NCBI GenBank assembly: GCA_003402745.1 | Contig: QQND01000009.1 | Coordinates: forward strand, 1 to 49,767 | Length of the DNA: 49,767 nucleotides | Direction of reading: 5' to 3' | Source of the DNA: Verrucomicrobiota bacterium | GTDB lineage: Bacteria > Verrucomicrobiota > Verrucomicrobiia > Chthoniobacterales > Chthoniobacteraceae | Made by a program: the position numbers and the translations under genes | Part shown: in pieces, positions 33,206 through 46,900 of the stretch | How the letters are laid out: each line of letters opens with the position of its first letter | Numbering within the stretch: position 1 is the stretch's first letter | The notes under the pieces: model-generated | What the model was told of the DNA's origin: nothing | The model's input: the letters and a program-made list of their open reading frames with translations, nothing else | Database searches by the model: none

Positions 33206-34762
33206 TCAAACGGTGGCTGTTGTGGCAGGAGCGGGTTTTGCAGAACGCGGTTTGGAAAGAAACCCGACCAGATGATAAAGAAACTGCCAAAGCATCCCGA
33301 GACTGACAATCGCGCACCCCAGATACGGCGTCACCCAACCCGGATTGCGCACCACTTGCAGCGCACTTGTTCCCTTTCCGCCCGTGGGTTCGGTCCGCCC
33401 CATCTGGTGCTGATAATACGTCAACCCACCGTACCGCAGCGGGTTGTTCATTGAGATGTCCACCTCCCGCTTTTCTCCGGCAGCCGCGTTTTCCAAAAGA
33501 AGGCGGCTTTGAAAGTTTTTGGGAATGTCCGTGCCAGGATAAACCTCGTGCGTGGTCTTCACCAGTTTCAATGAAAACGGCTGGTAGTAGCGCTCGTTGC
33601 GCAACCCGATTTTAAAGGCCCTCCCCTCCACCGTCACTTCCTGCAAATTCAGCCAGGGCGAAACCACCCACACTCCCAAACTCGCGCCTTTTTGAAAAAG
33701 CTCCACCTTCGCAAACGGGGTGTTTTGCTGATCCATCCCGCGCACCTCGGGCCGCGGCAGAACCATCGCATGCTGACCCGCTCCCTGAGACGACGACGCA
33801 GGCAGCGCCCCGGGTTCGATGGTCCGGCCTCCGGACAACTCGCCGCCCACGTAGCGCATTGCTCGCATCCGGTCGTTGGCCATCTGCATGGGCGGCATTT
33901 TCTGAAAGGCATTGAGCATTTGCGCTTTGAAGCGCTTCTTGAGTTCGTCGCGCAGCTTCTCCCCGCGCGGAAGATCCGCCGCCACGCGCGTCGCTGCCGA
34001 CACGATGTCCTTATCCGTCTCCCCCACGGCAGCCAGAGCCTCCTTCCAGACCGCCAGCCGCCCCGGGTTGTCCAGCGACTTCTCCGCCTCGCCAGGAAGC
34101 ACTTCCAGCTGGGAATATTTTGCCTCCATCGTGCCGAGGGCCGTCAGCAGCTGCGTGGCCGCCTCTTGGATCGCCGTGTGTGAAAGCACCTCGCAGTTCT
34201 CTCCAAACTCCGTGACCCGTATTTCAAACGGCAAATCCGCCCCCTGCAGCGCCAGTTTGCGGCGCAGGGCCTTCCCTGTGAACGAGACCACCTTTTCGCG
34301 GCCATCCGCCCCCGTCTCGCCTGTCACCACAAGCTCCACTTCGCGGTGGGCCTCGGAATACGCGAGGGTCTGGCCTTCGCCCTGGTCAAAGCGCATGAAG
34401 CTTTCCCGCGAAAACATATCGGTCACCAGCTGCCCGAGCAAAAGCAGGACGATCCCCGCGTGCGTGAGATGAATTCCGACTTTTTTCCACGACAACTGGA
34501 ACCGTTTGATGTGTGCCGCAAGCAAATTGATGAGTAGGGAGAACCCGATCGTGTAGCCCCCAGTGAACACCGGAGGCACCCACCAAACGTCCCCCTCACG
34601 CCTGAACACCAGATAGCTCTTGAACCAGCGTTCCTGGGCCTCCCAAAGCCCCTCGTGTACTTGCGCCAGTGTTCCAAGAAAGACCAGCAGCGTGCTCAAA
34701 ACCAACAGCACGACGGTCACTCTGAGAGACGTTAAAAATTTCCAAAGGTTTTGGCTGATCAT
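33206..34762 (-). CDS. resB: Cytochrome c biogenesis protein ResB
   Basis: A 518-residue partner of CcsA in system II cytochrome c assembly. Hydrophobic segments lie at ~12-32 (TSLRVTVVLLVLSTLLVFLG), ~68-86, ~95-113 and near the C-terminus (YLGCAIVSLGMLWQFLYHLV), with a large extracytoplasmic domain (~120-465) between. ResB signatures seen are SLRVTVVLLVLST, KKVGIHLTHAGIVLLLLGQ and NNPLRYGGLTYYQ (family MNxPLxYxGxxFYQ). The domain contains an unusual ~190-residue insertion rich in Ala, Glu and Lys (about 205-330). Start at ATG 34762. The 217 bases upstream show no clear promoter. Confidence 0.93.
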   Translation of the reverse strand: MISQNLWKFLTSLRVTVVLLVLSTLLVFLGTLAQVHEGLWEAQERWFKSYLVFRREGDVWWVPPVFTGGYTIGFSLLINLLAAHIKRFQLSWKKVGIHLTHAGIVLLLLGQLVTDMFSRESFMRFDQGEGQTLAYSEAHREVELVVTGETGADGREKVVSFTGKALRRKLALQGADLPFEIRVTEFGENCEVLSHTAIQEAATQLLTALGTMEAKYSQLEVLPGEAEKSLDNPGRLAVWKEALAAVGETDKDIVSAATRVAADLPRGEKLRDELKKRFKAQMLNAFQKMPPMQMANDRMRAMRYVGGELSGGRTIEPGALPASSSQGAGQHAMVLPRPEVRGMDQQNTPFAKVELFQKGASLGVWVVSPWLNLQEVTVEGRAFKIGLRNERYYQPFSLKLVKTTHEVYPGTDIPKNFQSRLLLENAAAGEKREVDISMNNPLRYGGLTYYQHQMGRTEPTGGKGTSALQVVRNPGWVTPYLGCAIVSLGMLWQFLYHLVGFLSKPRSAKPAPATTATV

Positions 34763-34979
34763 GAAGGATTTGGGGCAAAGGGAAACACCAGGGTCAAAAG
34801 CCCACTATGCCTGTATTAGATACAACCTCGAATGCAAATTGGAATTAGCTCCGGATCCTTCCTACCCCCCGTTTTATGCCCCTTCAGGCGCTCTCGCCCC
34901 GTGCCTGGCCCGCTCCCCGAGTCCTCACGAGGCATGCGCACTTTCTGAAGCCCTCCCGCAGGTCCACCCAGGCCGCAGC

Positions 34980-37900
34980 TTATTCCCCAGCGATCGCCGC
35001 CAATTCCCGGCTCAGGCTTTCCTTCAGCATTTCTTCCATCTCCCGCAAGCTACTCGGCGAGCCTGTGCCTTGGAACATCGCAACCTGTTCGGCATCCCAG
35101 GCAAGGCTGACTGAGAGCGGTTCCGTGTCGCCATTGTAAGCGCCCTTCGCCACTTCAGGCGCCCCGTACAACGCCGCCTCGCCGACTCCCTCGAGTTTCC
35201 CGGCCAGTGTGAAGGAGGCCGCAGGGAGGCGGTCCGCCACCACGCTGAACTCGTTCCGGTCGCTGGCGGCACCATCTTGCACCACCTGTTCTGACGCCGC
35301 CCACTCGTATGCCACCGGTACCTGCATCAATTTGGAAGCGCTGCCCCACACCCACAACGAACGCCCAGGCACCACTGTCGTCGTGCCGCCTACCGTCAGA
35401 GTGCCGCGCTCCAGCAAATAGTATCCATTGCGGTTGTTGGAAGAGAGGGAGGCAGCGGCTTCCACCCAGTACACCCACCAGTCGGCGCGGGCAAAAATAG
35501 TCCCCGTGGAACCGGCCGTCACTCCGGGGGTCAGTTTGCTGCCGGCGCCCAGCACGCTCAACCTAGCGGAGGTCTCCACGCTGCCCGCCGCGTTTGTGAT
35601 CCGCACCGTATACTGCCCGGCATTCGCGACAGCCGCTCCGGCGATCCGGTAGCTGGAAGTATTGGCGTTAGGAATGAGGACGGAGTCCTTGCTCCACTGG
35701 TAACTCACTGTCGTGTCGGAACTCACTACCACTGCAAAGTTGACGGTGGAATTCGCCCCATCCACCACCACGCGGGAAACAGGAGCCACAACCACCACCG
35801 GCACCCGCTTGATCTCCAACAACGCTGCATTGCTCGCCACCTTTTCCCCGGTTTCCTTTCGCGTCACCGTCACGATGTACGAACCGCCGTCGAGCAGTGA
35901 AGCCGAGCTGATCCGGTACTGGCCCGACGAGGCATTCGCAAGAACCTTCCCATTCAGCGTCCACTGGTACTCCAAGAGGTCGCTAGCGGAACGGATTCCG
36001 CTCACACGCGCCAACAGATTGACTGCACCACCCAGCGGCACCGCATCAGAAGCGGCAAGCGAGACGCCGAGTTTTGCCTGCACGTTCACCGCCGCCAGGT
36101 CACTGTAGACGCTTCCCACCGCATTGCTCACGCGCACCTGATAGAGGCCGCCATCGGCCGCCTCCGCAGTCCCACGAACCAGGCGCGGGAGCGTTTCCCC
36201 AGCGAGCTCGAGTCCATCACGCGTCCACTGGTACTTTAACTCGCCGCCGCCGGAAGCTGCCACATTCAAACTAAAGGCGGTCCCTTCGTCCAAACTCACA
36301 GCTTGCGGCTGAGTGGTGATCGATACAGGGGCGAGCACGCCCAGCGCGCGCGTCACACTTTCCATCGTCGCGTTGGTCTGCCGGTTGCGCACCACGACCT
36401 TGAACTGCGAGTCCGTCGTCCAAGTCGCCGGCGCCGCCTTCAGTATCAATTCCGAGGTCAGCGCACCGCTGAACAGCGAGCCGTCCGACACCACCGTCCC
36501 GTTGCGGTACCAGCTGTAGTCGTACTTGCCGGAGGCAGCGTTACGCACCGTGACGCTTAGCTTCGCCACATTCCCTGGGGCAATGGTCTGCGGGACTTCA
36601 AAGGCATCGATCTTCGGATCTACGACAAGAGCAACGCCCTGACTTCCCGCGAAAGTGGCGCCATTGGTCACCGTCACATCGTAGACGCCGTCCGTATCGT
36701 TGGTGACCGTCGGTAATTCATAGCTCAGCAGATAGGAACCGCCGGACACGGTCCGCTTCGCCGTCGCCTCAAACACGTCTAACCCGTCTTTGCGCCAGCG
36801 ATACGTCAGCGCGGTGCTTCCAGACTTGTCTGACACCAAAGCCGCCAGCTTCACGCCAGCCTGGCCGGCAACCAAGGCGCTCGCCGTTCCAGAAACCAAA
36901 GCGGGTGGCGTTTCGAAGTTCAGATCCGTCAACCCAGAAACTCGCAGCGTCGCTGTTTCAGAAAGCACGTTCCCGAACTCGTTGCTCACACGCACCCGGT
37001 AGAGAGATCCATCATCTGCCGCGCCCAATTCCCGCAGGCTGAGCGCAGGCTGGGTGCCTCTTTCAACGGCCGTCCAGGACCCGCCAAGGATTTGTCTTTC
37101 CCAACTAAAGCTCAACGTTCCCGCGCCCGTCACCACCGTCCTCAAGGTGGCCGTCCCGCCCACAGAACCAAGTACGGAATCAGGCTGCGTCTTAAACACA
37201 GGATTCGGATATACAACCAAGAGCACGCCTGCGCTCAACGTCGACCCAAACGAATTAGAAACAACGACGTCATAGTACCCTGCGTCAAGCAGCCCGAGCG
37301 CTGCTTTGCTAAAGCTGATGCCCACCGAAGAGCCCATCTGCAAGACAGAACCGGAAGCCCCGCTAATCGAGCGGCCATCTTTGCGCCACTGGTAGTTCAC
37401 ACTACCAGCCGCTGAGTCACTCAACACGGCTTGCAGCAAAAAGGACGCGCCCACAGCACTTTGAACCACTCCTGCAACCGGCGAAACAATCCTCACACTT
37501 GGAGGCGTATTCACACTCAGCCGCACAATTTCCAAGGGGTCCTTCCCTGCTTCCGGCGCCTCCGAGAAGCTATTGGAAATACGCATCCCATACGCTCCAG
37601 CGTCTTCGGACACAATGGCGGGAATCGTGTAAGTGTCGGAGGTAACGTTCGTGGCGGTCCATGTCCCGCTCGCGAGCGATTTAAAGTACCACTGATAGCG
37701 CACGTCGCTTCCGAGCGCAGACACTTTGAAAACCGCTCTCTCGCCCTTCGCCAGGGCCAGTGCTCTCGTGGCGGTTCCTGCAGCAAAAACCACAGGGTCA
37801 TTCACAATGACTTTGACCGGCGCGCTATCCACGGCGTTGTTCACTTTACCAAAGGCCCGCACTTTGTACGACGCTTGCTGGGATTCAGAAACCGAACTGA

Positions 37901-40900
37901 TTTCGAGTGTTCCCGACGCCTGCGACTTAAGCGCTTCCCATCTCCCCGTGATGTTTGACTGGCGGTAAAAAGCGAACAGATGATTGTCCTGCAGATCTCC
38001 AGTGGTGGACGCCATCAGCGTCAAAGTTCCCCCTGGATTGACAAATGCATTCGCGCTCAGCGTGACACTCACCGGGTCCATCACCCGCACCGCTCCGCTT
38101 TCGCTCACCACGGTGCCGGCGGCATTGGAGAGTTCCACACGGTAATCCCCCTCGTCCGTCTTCTGTACCGATTCCAGCACGCAAGTGCTGTCGCTCTCAG
38201 ACCCGCTTGTCGCTCCAGGCACCGGCACCCAGAGCGATGTCCCAGACCTGCGGAAGAACCATTGGAAGGTGGTGTCTTTGGTGACCAAGGCCGCGATGCT
38301 GAGCACGGCCTTCGCTCCGGGAAGCAGTGTTTGTAGGGAAAGCGGATCCGCCTTCACACGTGGCAACGCCCTCACCGCCAGAGTCCACGGCACTGACTGC
38401 GACGCCGCAAATGTGCCGTCTCCCCTCGGTGTTTTGACCGTGGCCGTATAAACCCCAGCGTCTTCAATCCCCACAGAGCGCAGGTTGAGAATCGCCGTGC
38501 CCACTCCGCGAGCGGTTGCTGGCAGCACCGACTTGTCTTTGCTCCACTCGAACACCAAGCCTTCGCCTTCGGCAGAAAGCGGGAAATTAACATCGTCTCC
38601 TTCGTTCACCAAAATCGTCTGGTTCACCTTCAGTCTTTCAACATTGTAGGAGAGATCCCGGAAACCCGCCTCGTACACCGGATCGGCAACGTTCACAAAA
38701 ACCAATGCGCTGTCACTCACAACCTCCACCGATCCCGAGGAAACGGCCACCGCGCGGTAGTAACCGGTATCCGCGGTGCTCAGTGTTCCAAACGACAAGC
38801 TTCCAGAGTTCAGTCCTGCGGAGAGGTCCGTGATTTTGAGGGCTCCAGTGGTGGCGTTGGTTCCGACCCGCTGCCATTTGGAGATCGTATATCCCGGCGC
38901 GGCCTGCGCGGTCAGGGTCAATGTCTTGCCCTCAAACCCGGTGACCCCCTGCGGTTGGCGGCTGAAAGCAGAAGTCCGGGCATCCCCCAAACGGATTCCG
39001 CTCACCGTGGCGCTGGCGCCCACAGGGCCGCTTACCGTGACTCGGTACTCTCCAAGGTCCTGCGCCGTCACCGCAGCCCACGACAAGGTGTCTCCGGTGG
39101 TAGAAAGAACGGTGTCAGAGGCTGACGTCGCTCCCAGCTTCACCCACGTGTAAACAAGCGGACCCCCTCCGGAGGCGATCACTCTAAAGGCGGCCGAACG
39201 GTTCACATCCCCAGTGACGGCAGCCGAAAGGCTCGCAGGTACAGATACAATCTTGACGGGGTCAACCACCTGCAACAACGCGCGACGCGACACCGTGGAG
39301 CCTATGGTTTGCGTGCCAATAACTTTCGTGACCAAACAATCGAACGATCCCGAATCGAAGGCGTTCACTGCCTGGCGCGTGTACGCAGACGCCGTTGCAC
39401 CTGGGATCTCAATGCCGTTCCGGCGCCACTGATAGGTGAGACTGCCGCTCCCTGTGGCCCCAACTGAGAACACGGCCGTTCCCCCGCTCAAAAGTTTTAC
39501 ATCTGCGGGTTCGGTTAGAATGACTGGGGGAGCCTCAACCGTAAGCACCGCTGCATTGGAAAGAACGCCCGTCGTGCTGACGACATTGCGCACTAGCAAC
39601 TGGTACATCCCAGAATCCGCCGCCACCACAGAAGGCAACGTCAGCGTCGACTTGGTGGCTCCAGGAACGGGGATTCCATCTCGCAGCCACTGGTACGAGA
39701 ACGGTCCGGTGCCTTCTGCGGCAGCTGCAAAGGTCACAGGGGAGGCGGGGTTCAGCGTGCGGCTTTGAGGTTGCTGAGTAATCACCACTCTGCGGTTCAC
39801 AATGAGTCGACTCATGGCCGTCGTCATGCGGCCCCGGGGTGTGGTTACGACGGCAAAATAAATTGCGTCGTCACTGGGCTGGACTTTATCCAACTGCAAC
39901 GTCGATTGCGTCTGGCCGCTGAGGACCTGAGCAGAACGTCCCACCCCGCGGAACCACTGAATAGAGGTGGAATCGGTGCGACTCAGTGCAAAACTCAACC
40001 GCACCGGCTCTTCGGGATTAACCGTGGTGCTGGCTGCTGGTTGCGCCACAAAGCTCCAAGGCGCGCTCACACGCATTTCACAAGGACTGCTCACCACGCG
40101 CTCGAAGCTGTTGGAAACCAGCACGTCATAAACCCCGGCATTGCTAGAAAGAACGGAAGCCAGCGTGAGCTTGGAGGCCACGGCACCACGGATCGGGGTC
40201 CCGTTGAAGCGCCATTGGTAGCGAATCACGCCGTCGGCAGCATTCCCTGCGGCGCTCACTTCCAAAGTCGTGAACGCGCGCGTTTCCACCTGCAGGAGTT
40301 GTGGCAGCGGTTTCACTTTCAGCGGCGAGGCAACACTCAGCTTTGCCTCCACCTTCCGCGTCCCGTAAATGTCAGTCACTTCAAATCCATAAGTCCCAGC
40401 GTTCTCATACGCGGCAGAGGAAATAGTGAAGGTGGCGCCAGTGATGCCATTCTGAAGCACTCCATTCACGTACCACTGGAACTTTAGAGCTGCACCCGCT
40501 TTGGCAGGGCGCACCACCGGCGCAAACACCACCGGTTGTCCAGGGCGTGCCACAATATCAGCCAACCCGCTCACTTCCGGGGGTTGCAGCACGGAAACCC
40601 GAGTCGTGCGTACCGCAAACTGCCTCTTTTCTACCCCTCCAGAAACCGCCGTCACAAGCAGGTCATAGACGCCACCATCGGCGTCCGAAGCAGCAAGCAA
40701 GGAAAGCGTCTTTGTATTGACCCCCGAGAAACGCAGGCCATCAGCAATCGCAGCTCCATTCAAACGCCACTGGAAGTTATAACTCACACCTTCCTGCTCG
40801 GTTAAGACCGCAGTGAAGGGCAATGCCACACGATCCCCCCTGGCGCAGTCCACTTGCCGCGCAACGACCGCGGTACTGCTGGCCGACAAGGTCCTCTGCA

Positions 40901-43900
40901 CATTGCCCGCAGCATCCACGCTCAACTCTTCCGGAATTGCAATGTCCAGCCCGGCAAGCGAGAACTCGCGGCTGGACGTTTCGCCGTACTCGTTGGAAGC
41001 GACCACCCAGTAGATGCCGTAGTCCTTGTCTGGATCGACTTTTGAAATCACGTATTCACGACTGACCCCACTGGCCACTAAAACGCCATTCCGGCTGCTC
41101 TGAGCCGCTCCCCGACGGAACCAGGACAGTACTGCTGGAGCCCGTTCGTCCAAAACCACACTAAAGCGCGCTGTATCCCCCTTGTTCACAGCCAGAGATT
41201 GAGGGTGCGTCGTAATGTTCGGAGCCGTCTGCACCGTCAGCATCGCTCCAAGACTCACCGCCGTATTGATATCATTGGACACCACAACATCGTACATCCC
41301 GTTGGAACCCGGCGAACTCGAGGAAGCCCCTTCAACAAGGGACAGCACCAAGGTCTCAGACGCAGCCCCACTGATCCGATCGGGTTCATCAACAAGCGCC
41401 ACGCCATCTTTGCGCCAACGATATCCCAAGGAACCCGTGCCAGACATCGGCGATCCATTGGCGAAAACACTGAACCGAACGGTTTGTCCCGGGGATGACT
41501 TCTGGGTGATCGGGTGCTGTACGATGCTCACCCCGCTCAGAACAGTCACCACGGCGCTGCCACTGGTCTGGCTCCCCGCCACGTTTTCCACCAAGACATC
41601 GTAAACTCCCGCATCCGTCTCTTTCGCGTTTTCAATGATCAAGAACGCCTTGTCTGGAGCCCCTGCCAGAAACACGCCGTTCCTGCGCCATTTGTAACGG
41701 AGTGTCTCAGTGCCAGTCGCACGCACTGTCAAAGTCACACGGTTTCCGGCTGCGACAGCGACGCTCGAAGGTGGCACCGTCACCAGAGGCGCTTGATTGA
41801 CAGTCAGAAGCGCCGCGTTGCTAACTGAGGTCCCATAAGCATGCGTGACCACCACATCGTAGGCGCCTGCATCCACTCCCTGAATCGCGGGCAAACTCAG
41901 ACGCGAAGCCGTCGCACCTGGGAGAACACGGCCGTCCTTTCGCCACTGGTAGGCAAGCCCGGAACCAGCTGCGACTACCTCAAACTGCACGGCATTGCCG
42001 CTATTGGCGGCCACAGACACCGGTTGCTGGAGTATCACGTCAATCTCCCGCACCACCAACTCTGCCGCCGCAGAAATCACTCCTCCGCGTGCATTGGAAA
42101 CCGTCACCCGATATCCGCCGGCATCGCTCGAACGGAGGCCTGCAAAGGAGAGTGTCTCAGAAGTCGCTCCCGCAAGCGCGTTCCAGCGTCCGCCGCGTTC
42201 CCGCTCCCATTGATACGCAAGCTGACCCCCGCCCTGCGCAGATACGGTGAGGCTGGCGGATCCTCCGTTATTCGCAACGACCCCCGAAGGCGCGTTCAAC
42301 AGTCGCACCTTCTGCAAAAGACTCACACGGACTGCCGGTGAGGTTGCGGTACCCAGATCAATGAGGGTCCCACCAACATTCACGGTCGATCTGACCACGA
42401 CATGATATGCAGCAGGAGCGTCGACAGCCGTCACGTTAAACACGCTGGATGCCCCGCCCGTGCCCGTGCTGATGCGCTCGCCGTTCCGATACCATTCCCA
42501 AGTCTTTACTGCGGCTCCCCCCGACACCGAGGCTCGTAGTTGCGTCACCGCCTGCGGTGCAGCTTCGTTGTCTGGAACCAAATTTGTCACAGCCTGCGGC
42601 AGTTCCACCAAACTCACCGCGTCATACACATTCAGCGCTGCCGTCTGGCTTGCGACATCCAACGGACCGCTCGTCACGACGACATCATAGTCTCCAGACT
42701 GTGCCGCCGTAACCTTCGCAAGCACGAGCGTCGGATAGGTTGCCCCCGCCAATGACAGCCCGTTTCGGCGCCATTGGTAGCGAAGACCCGTTGTGCCCTT
42801 CGCAGAAACTGAGAGCGATACGGAACCTCCCGAGAGCAGAGTACGACCCACAGGTTGGGTGATGATTTCCAAACTGTTGCTGACATTCAAATTCGCCGCC
42901 AAACTCACCTCCGGGTTTCCGATGTGGTTGCTAACAACCACGTCGTACTGGCCCTCAAAAGAGGCGTCTGCGCTTGCAATAAGCAACGTGTCGCTCCTCG
43001 TGCCCGAGATCGTTCCATTGTCTACCAGGGCTTTTCCATCCTTACGCCATTGATAGAAGAGCGGGCCGGACCCAGCGGCCTCGACGCGGAATTGGACCTT
43101 GTTGCCTGCATTAATGCTCTTGGAAACTGGCTGTAATGTCACCCTCACCGGGATGCGAACGTCCACATTCGTGACATTGCTGACCACGGAGCTAGTAGAG
43201 TTGCGGACCGTCACTGCATACGCTCCGCCTGTCGTCTCGGAGACCTTCAGCACGAGTGAAGCCTGCGTACCGCCTGAAATGACTTCCCCATTTTTGCGCC
43301 ATTGATAGGTCAACTCGCTCCCCGTCGCCACAACACTCAGAACCGCCGTCGAGCCCAACTCCGCGGCAAGCGCCTCCGGTTGTGCAACAATCTGCACGGG
43401 TTGACGCACCGCCAGCACCACTGGGCTGCTTGTCGCCGAATGTAACACAACGCCTGTGAGCGGATCCTGAACGTACGCGCGCGCCGTGAGGCTCACCTTG
43501 TTGTCGCTGGTCGACACCGAAGCCAGACGGAACAGCGTTTCATTCGCGCCCGCAACCACCTGCCCATCTCGGAGCCACTGGTACTTGATGTCACCCCCGA
43601 CCAGGCTCAAGTCGCCACCCGCCGCAGAAACTTGGTAAACAGCCGTTTCACCAGGCGTGAGTAAACCGGAAGCAACTGGACCGGCAAGAATCCGCACTTT
43701 CTGCAGCACCCTCAGCGTGGCGCTGGAGGTCACTTCGCTGCTGGAATTGAACGCCTTGAAAGTGTAGGTGCCCGAATCCGACGGACTGGCAGCGCCGATC
43801 ACCAAAGTATTGCCGGTCAGGCTCCCGGTGCGTACCGGAAGCGGGCTGACTCGCGTCCACTGCTTGGTCAAGTCATCTCCAGAAACGCTGAAGCTGTTCC

Positions 43901-46900
43901 ACTCCAAACGTTGTCCTTCTAAAAGTGTGACGGGCAGGAGTGGCGTGAGAAGCACTGCCGGCGCTTTGCTCAATTCGATCAGATATGCGGTCGCCGTCGA
44001 AGCCCCCGCGTCGTTGGAGACCACCACATCATAGCTGGCCGCTTTCTCTGCTTTGTCGATGCTCACTGCAAGTGTGCCCGTCGTTGCATTTGCAACTGGC
44101 AGACCATTGCGCCTCCATTGAAACCGGAAATCCCCGGAGGCCTCCAGGCCAGCCACCGACAGCGTTACAGAGGAACCGATATTGTACGGCCCCGCCAAGC
44201 TCGACCGCACCGCAAGGCCCGCCGGCGGTGCCATCAGTCTTGCGATGACCAAGGCAGAGGACACTGCCCTTGTTCCTCCCACCCATCTGTTTAACGGGGC
44301 ATTCGCCTGCGCGTAAACCCCATTGGCCACGCTGACTTTATAACTCCCTGTCAGCGCCTCGTTTTTATCCGTCGAAGACACAATAAGCCGCGCCGAACGC
44401 GCTCCGTTGATGATCTGGCTCCCCGCCAAGCCATCCTCGAGGGCGATGTCGACGCCGTTTGTCGTCCGGTACCATTGATACACATAGGGGCCGGTCCCCT
44501 CTGCAATATTGACTTCGAGTCCCAAGGGTTGGCCGGGACGGATGCTGCGGGCCTGGGCATCGAAGAGCTTCCCGTCCAGCGTCACAGCCTCCAGAGCGTT
44601 CACCGGTGCAGGCGCGCTCACTGCCGAGAGGCTCTGACCCAGAACCGTTCCACTAACGACAAAGTCGTACACGCCCGCCTGGGCGGCTGCGAATGAGGGC
44701 AGCCTCAGCGTCGGTGTGTTGCTGCCTGTGAATCCCGCAGCCTGCGCCCCAACCAAAGGTATTCCGTTCCGGCGCCATACATAAGAAAGGGAGCCTCCAG
44801 TAGTTGCTACGCTTCCCGAAAGCGTGAGGGCCTGCCCCTCAAGAACCGTCGCACCGGTGGGTTGGGTGAGAACATCCAGAGTCGGAACCTGCAACAGGGC
44901 CCGGTCGTTTGTCGTCCCGTAACCTGCCACCTTCACCTCCAAGTCATACACCCCCGCATCCAGGCGGCGAATCGTTGCAAGGTTCAGCGAAGCGCCACGC
45001 GCACATTCCAAACCGTTGCGTCTCCATACGTATTCAATGCTGGGGGACCCTAGGAACTCGGCGTTCAACACGGAAGCGGTGAAAGTCTGAGACCCGCCTT
45101 CAGCCACAATCGCGCCCGGGGGTGTGATCCGCACGATCGGAGTCCCCTGCTCGACTCGACGTTCCGGACTCTGCACCGAAACGCCCGCCAGGGAAACCTC
45201 GACGCGGTAACTCGCAATATCCGCGCTGGAAGCCGCGGCCTTCCCATAAGTCGGACCCGTTGCACCTGGGATCAGAACCCCGTTTTGATACCATTGATAG
45301 GCTGCATCCTGCGTGGGCGTAGCGGCGAAATTTGCGCTCAAAACGAAAGCCTGCCCGGGGAACAATCCAACGGCCGCGCCTCCCGCAGAGGCACCACCCA
45401 CGGTCAGTGTCGGTGCGCTCGCTGCAAACGCACGGTGATCGACGATGGCCACCGTGCTCTCAACGGAACCGGCGCTGTTGGTGGCGACCACAGAGTATCT
45501 TTCAATCCCCACCTTCGCGCTCTTGGGAAGCTGCAAGCTGGCGTTCGTCCCGCCCCCAACCAGGACCGCACCATTGAGTTTCCATTGATAGGTCGGGGAA
45601 GGAATGCCCTCGGCTTGCGCAGTCAACAGCGGAGCGTCTCCCCAGCTCGCAAGGATCGACGCTGAAGGCTGTACGATGAACTTCGGAAGCGCTGGCGCAA
45701 CCGTGAGCGTTAAATATCCCGTGGTGGTTCCAGAGTCGTTGGTCGCGGAGAGCAATACGTCCTTGGCACCTATTTCCACCGTAGTTCCAGAGATCCGTCC
45801 CGTGGCCTCATTCAAAACCAATCCTGTCGGCAACCCCTGCGCACTGTATCGCAGAACCGCTCCCTTGCTCACTAAGATCTGGTAATTGAACGCCACCCCA
45901 GCCGTGGCGAGCGCCGTCGAGACATTCGCAAATAACGGCGCCGGCGGAAGAACTGTCAGCGAAAGAGGCGCGCTCGCCGACCCGCCGTCGTTGAAGGCGG
46001 TCACCGTAACGGCCGCCGATCCCGCCGCAATCGGAGTCCCGGAGACAAGACCTGTGGCCGCGTTCAGTGAAAGGCCCAAGGGTAGGGCTGTGGCCGCGTA
46101 CTTCGTGGGCTGGTTGGTTGCGGAAATTTGGAACCGGAATGCAGAGCCAACGACCGCAGTTGCAGCCAGCCCGCTCCCAAGGACAGGAACCTGCGGCAGG
46201 ACCTTCAACACGAGAACCGCATTCCCTTTGCCAGCAGCATTGGCAGCTCCAAGCGTCACAGAGTACGTCCCAGGCACCGTGGGAATCCCTGCGATAAATC
46301 CAGTCGTCGCGTTTAAAACAAGCCCTTCAGGGAGGCTTTCGGCAAAATAAGTTTTCGGACTGTTGCTGGCCTGGATTGCGTAGCTCAAGGCCATTCCAGC
46401 GGGCACGTTTAAAGTCAAAACGCCCGATAATACTGGAGCAACCAGCTGCGGCGTCACCGACAGTGCCAGGGTTGCCCTGCCCGTGCCTCCCGCATTTGTC
46501 GCTTGCAGTCCAAGCGACACGGAACCGGCACTCGTCGGGGTGCCCGAGAGCAGCCCCTTGGCTGGGTCCAGACTGAGCCACGCAGGAAGACCCGTCACCG
46601 CATAGGAAGTCGGACTATTGGTCGCGTTGATATTGTAAACGAAGGGCGCTCCCACCTGCGCGGAAAACGCCAGAGGACCCCCTATTACGGGCATCTCGGG
46701 AACAATCCTCACGGCAAGGTTGGCCGCAGTAGAACCACCCGTATTGTAGGCCTCGAGCGAAAGCACCACGTCTCCCTGTACCGGGAAAACTCCTGAAATC
46801 ACCCCGGTTTGATAGTTGAAGGAAAGGCCGCTCGGCAGGTTTCTTGCAAGGTAGCCAGAGGCACCCTCCGCGGTCATCTGATAGGAGAAGACCTTCCCAA

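Noticed and set aside
39765-40487. 240-codon + frame inside the giant gene
   Set aside because: Antisense to a continuous Ig-domain frame; His/Arg-rich composition with no domain.
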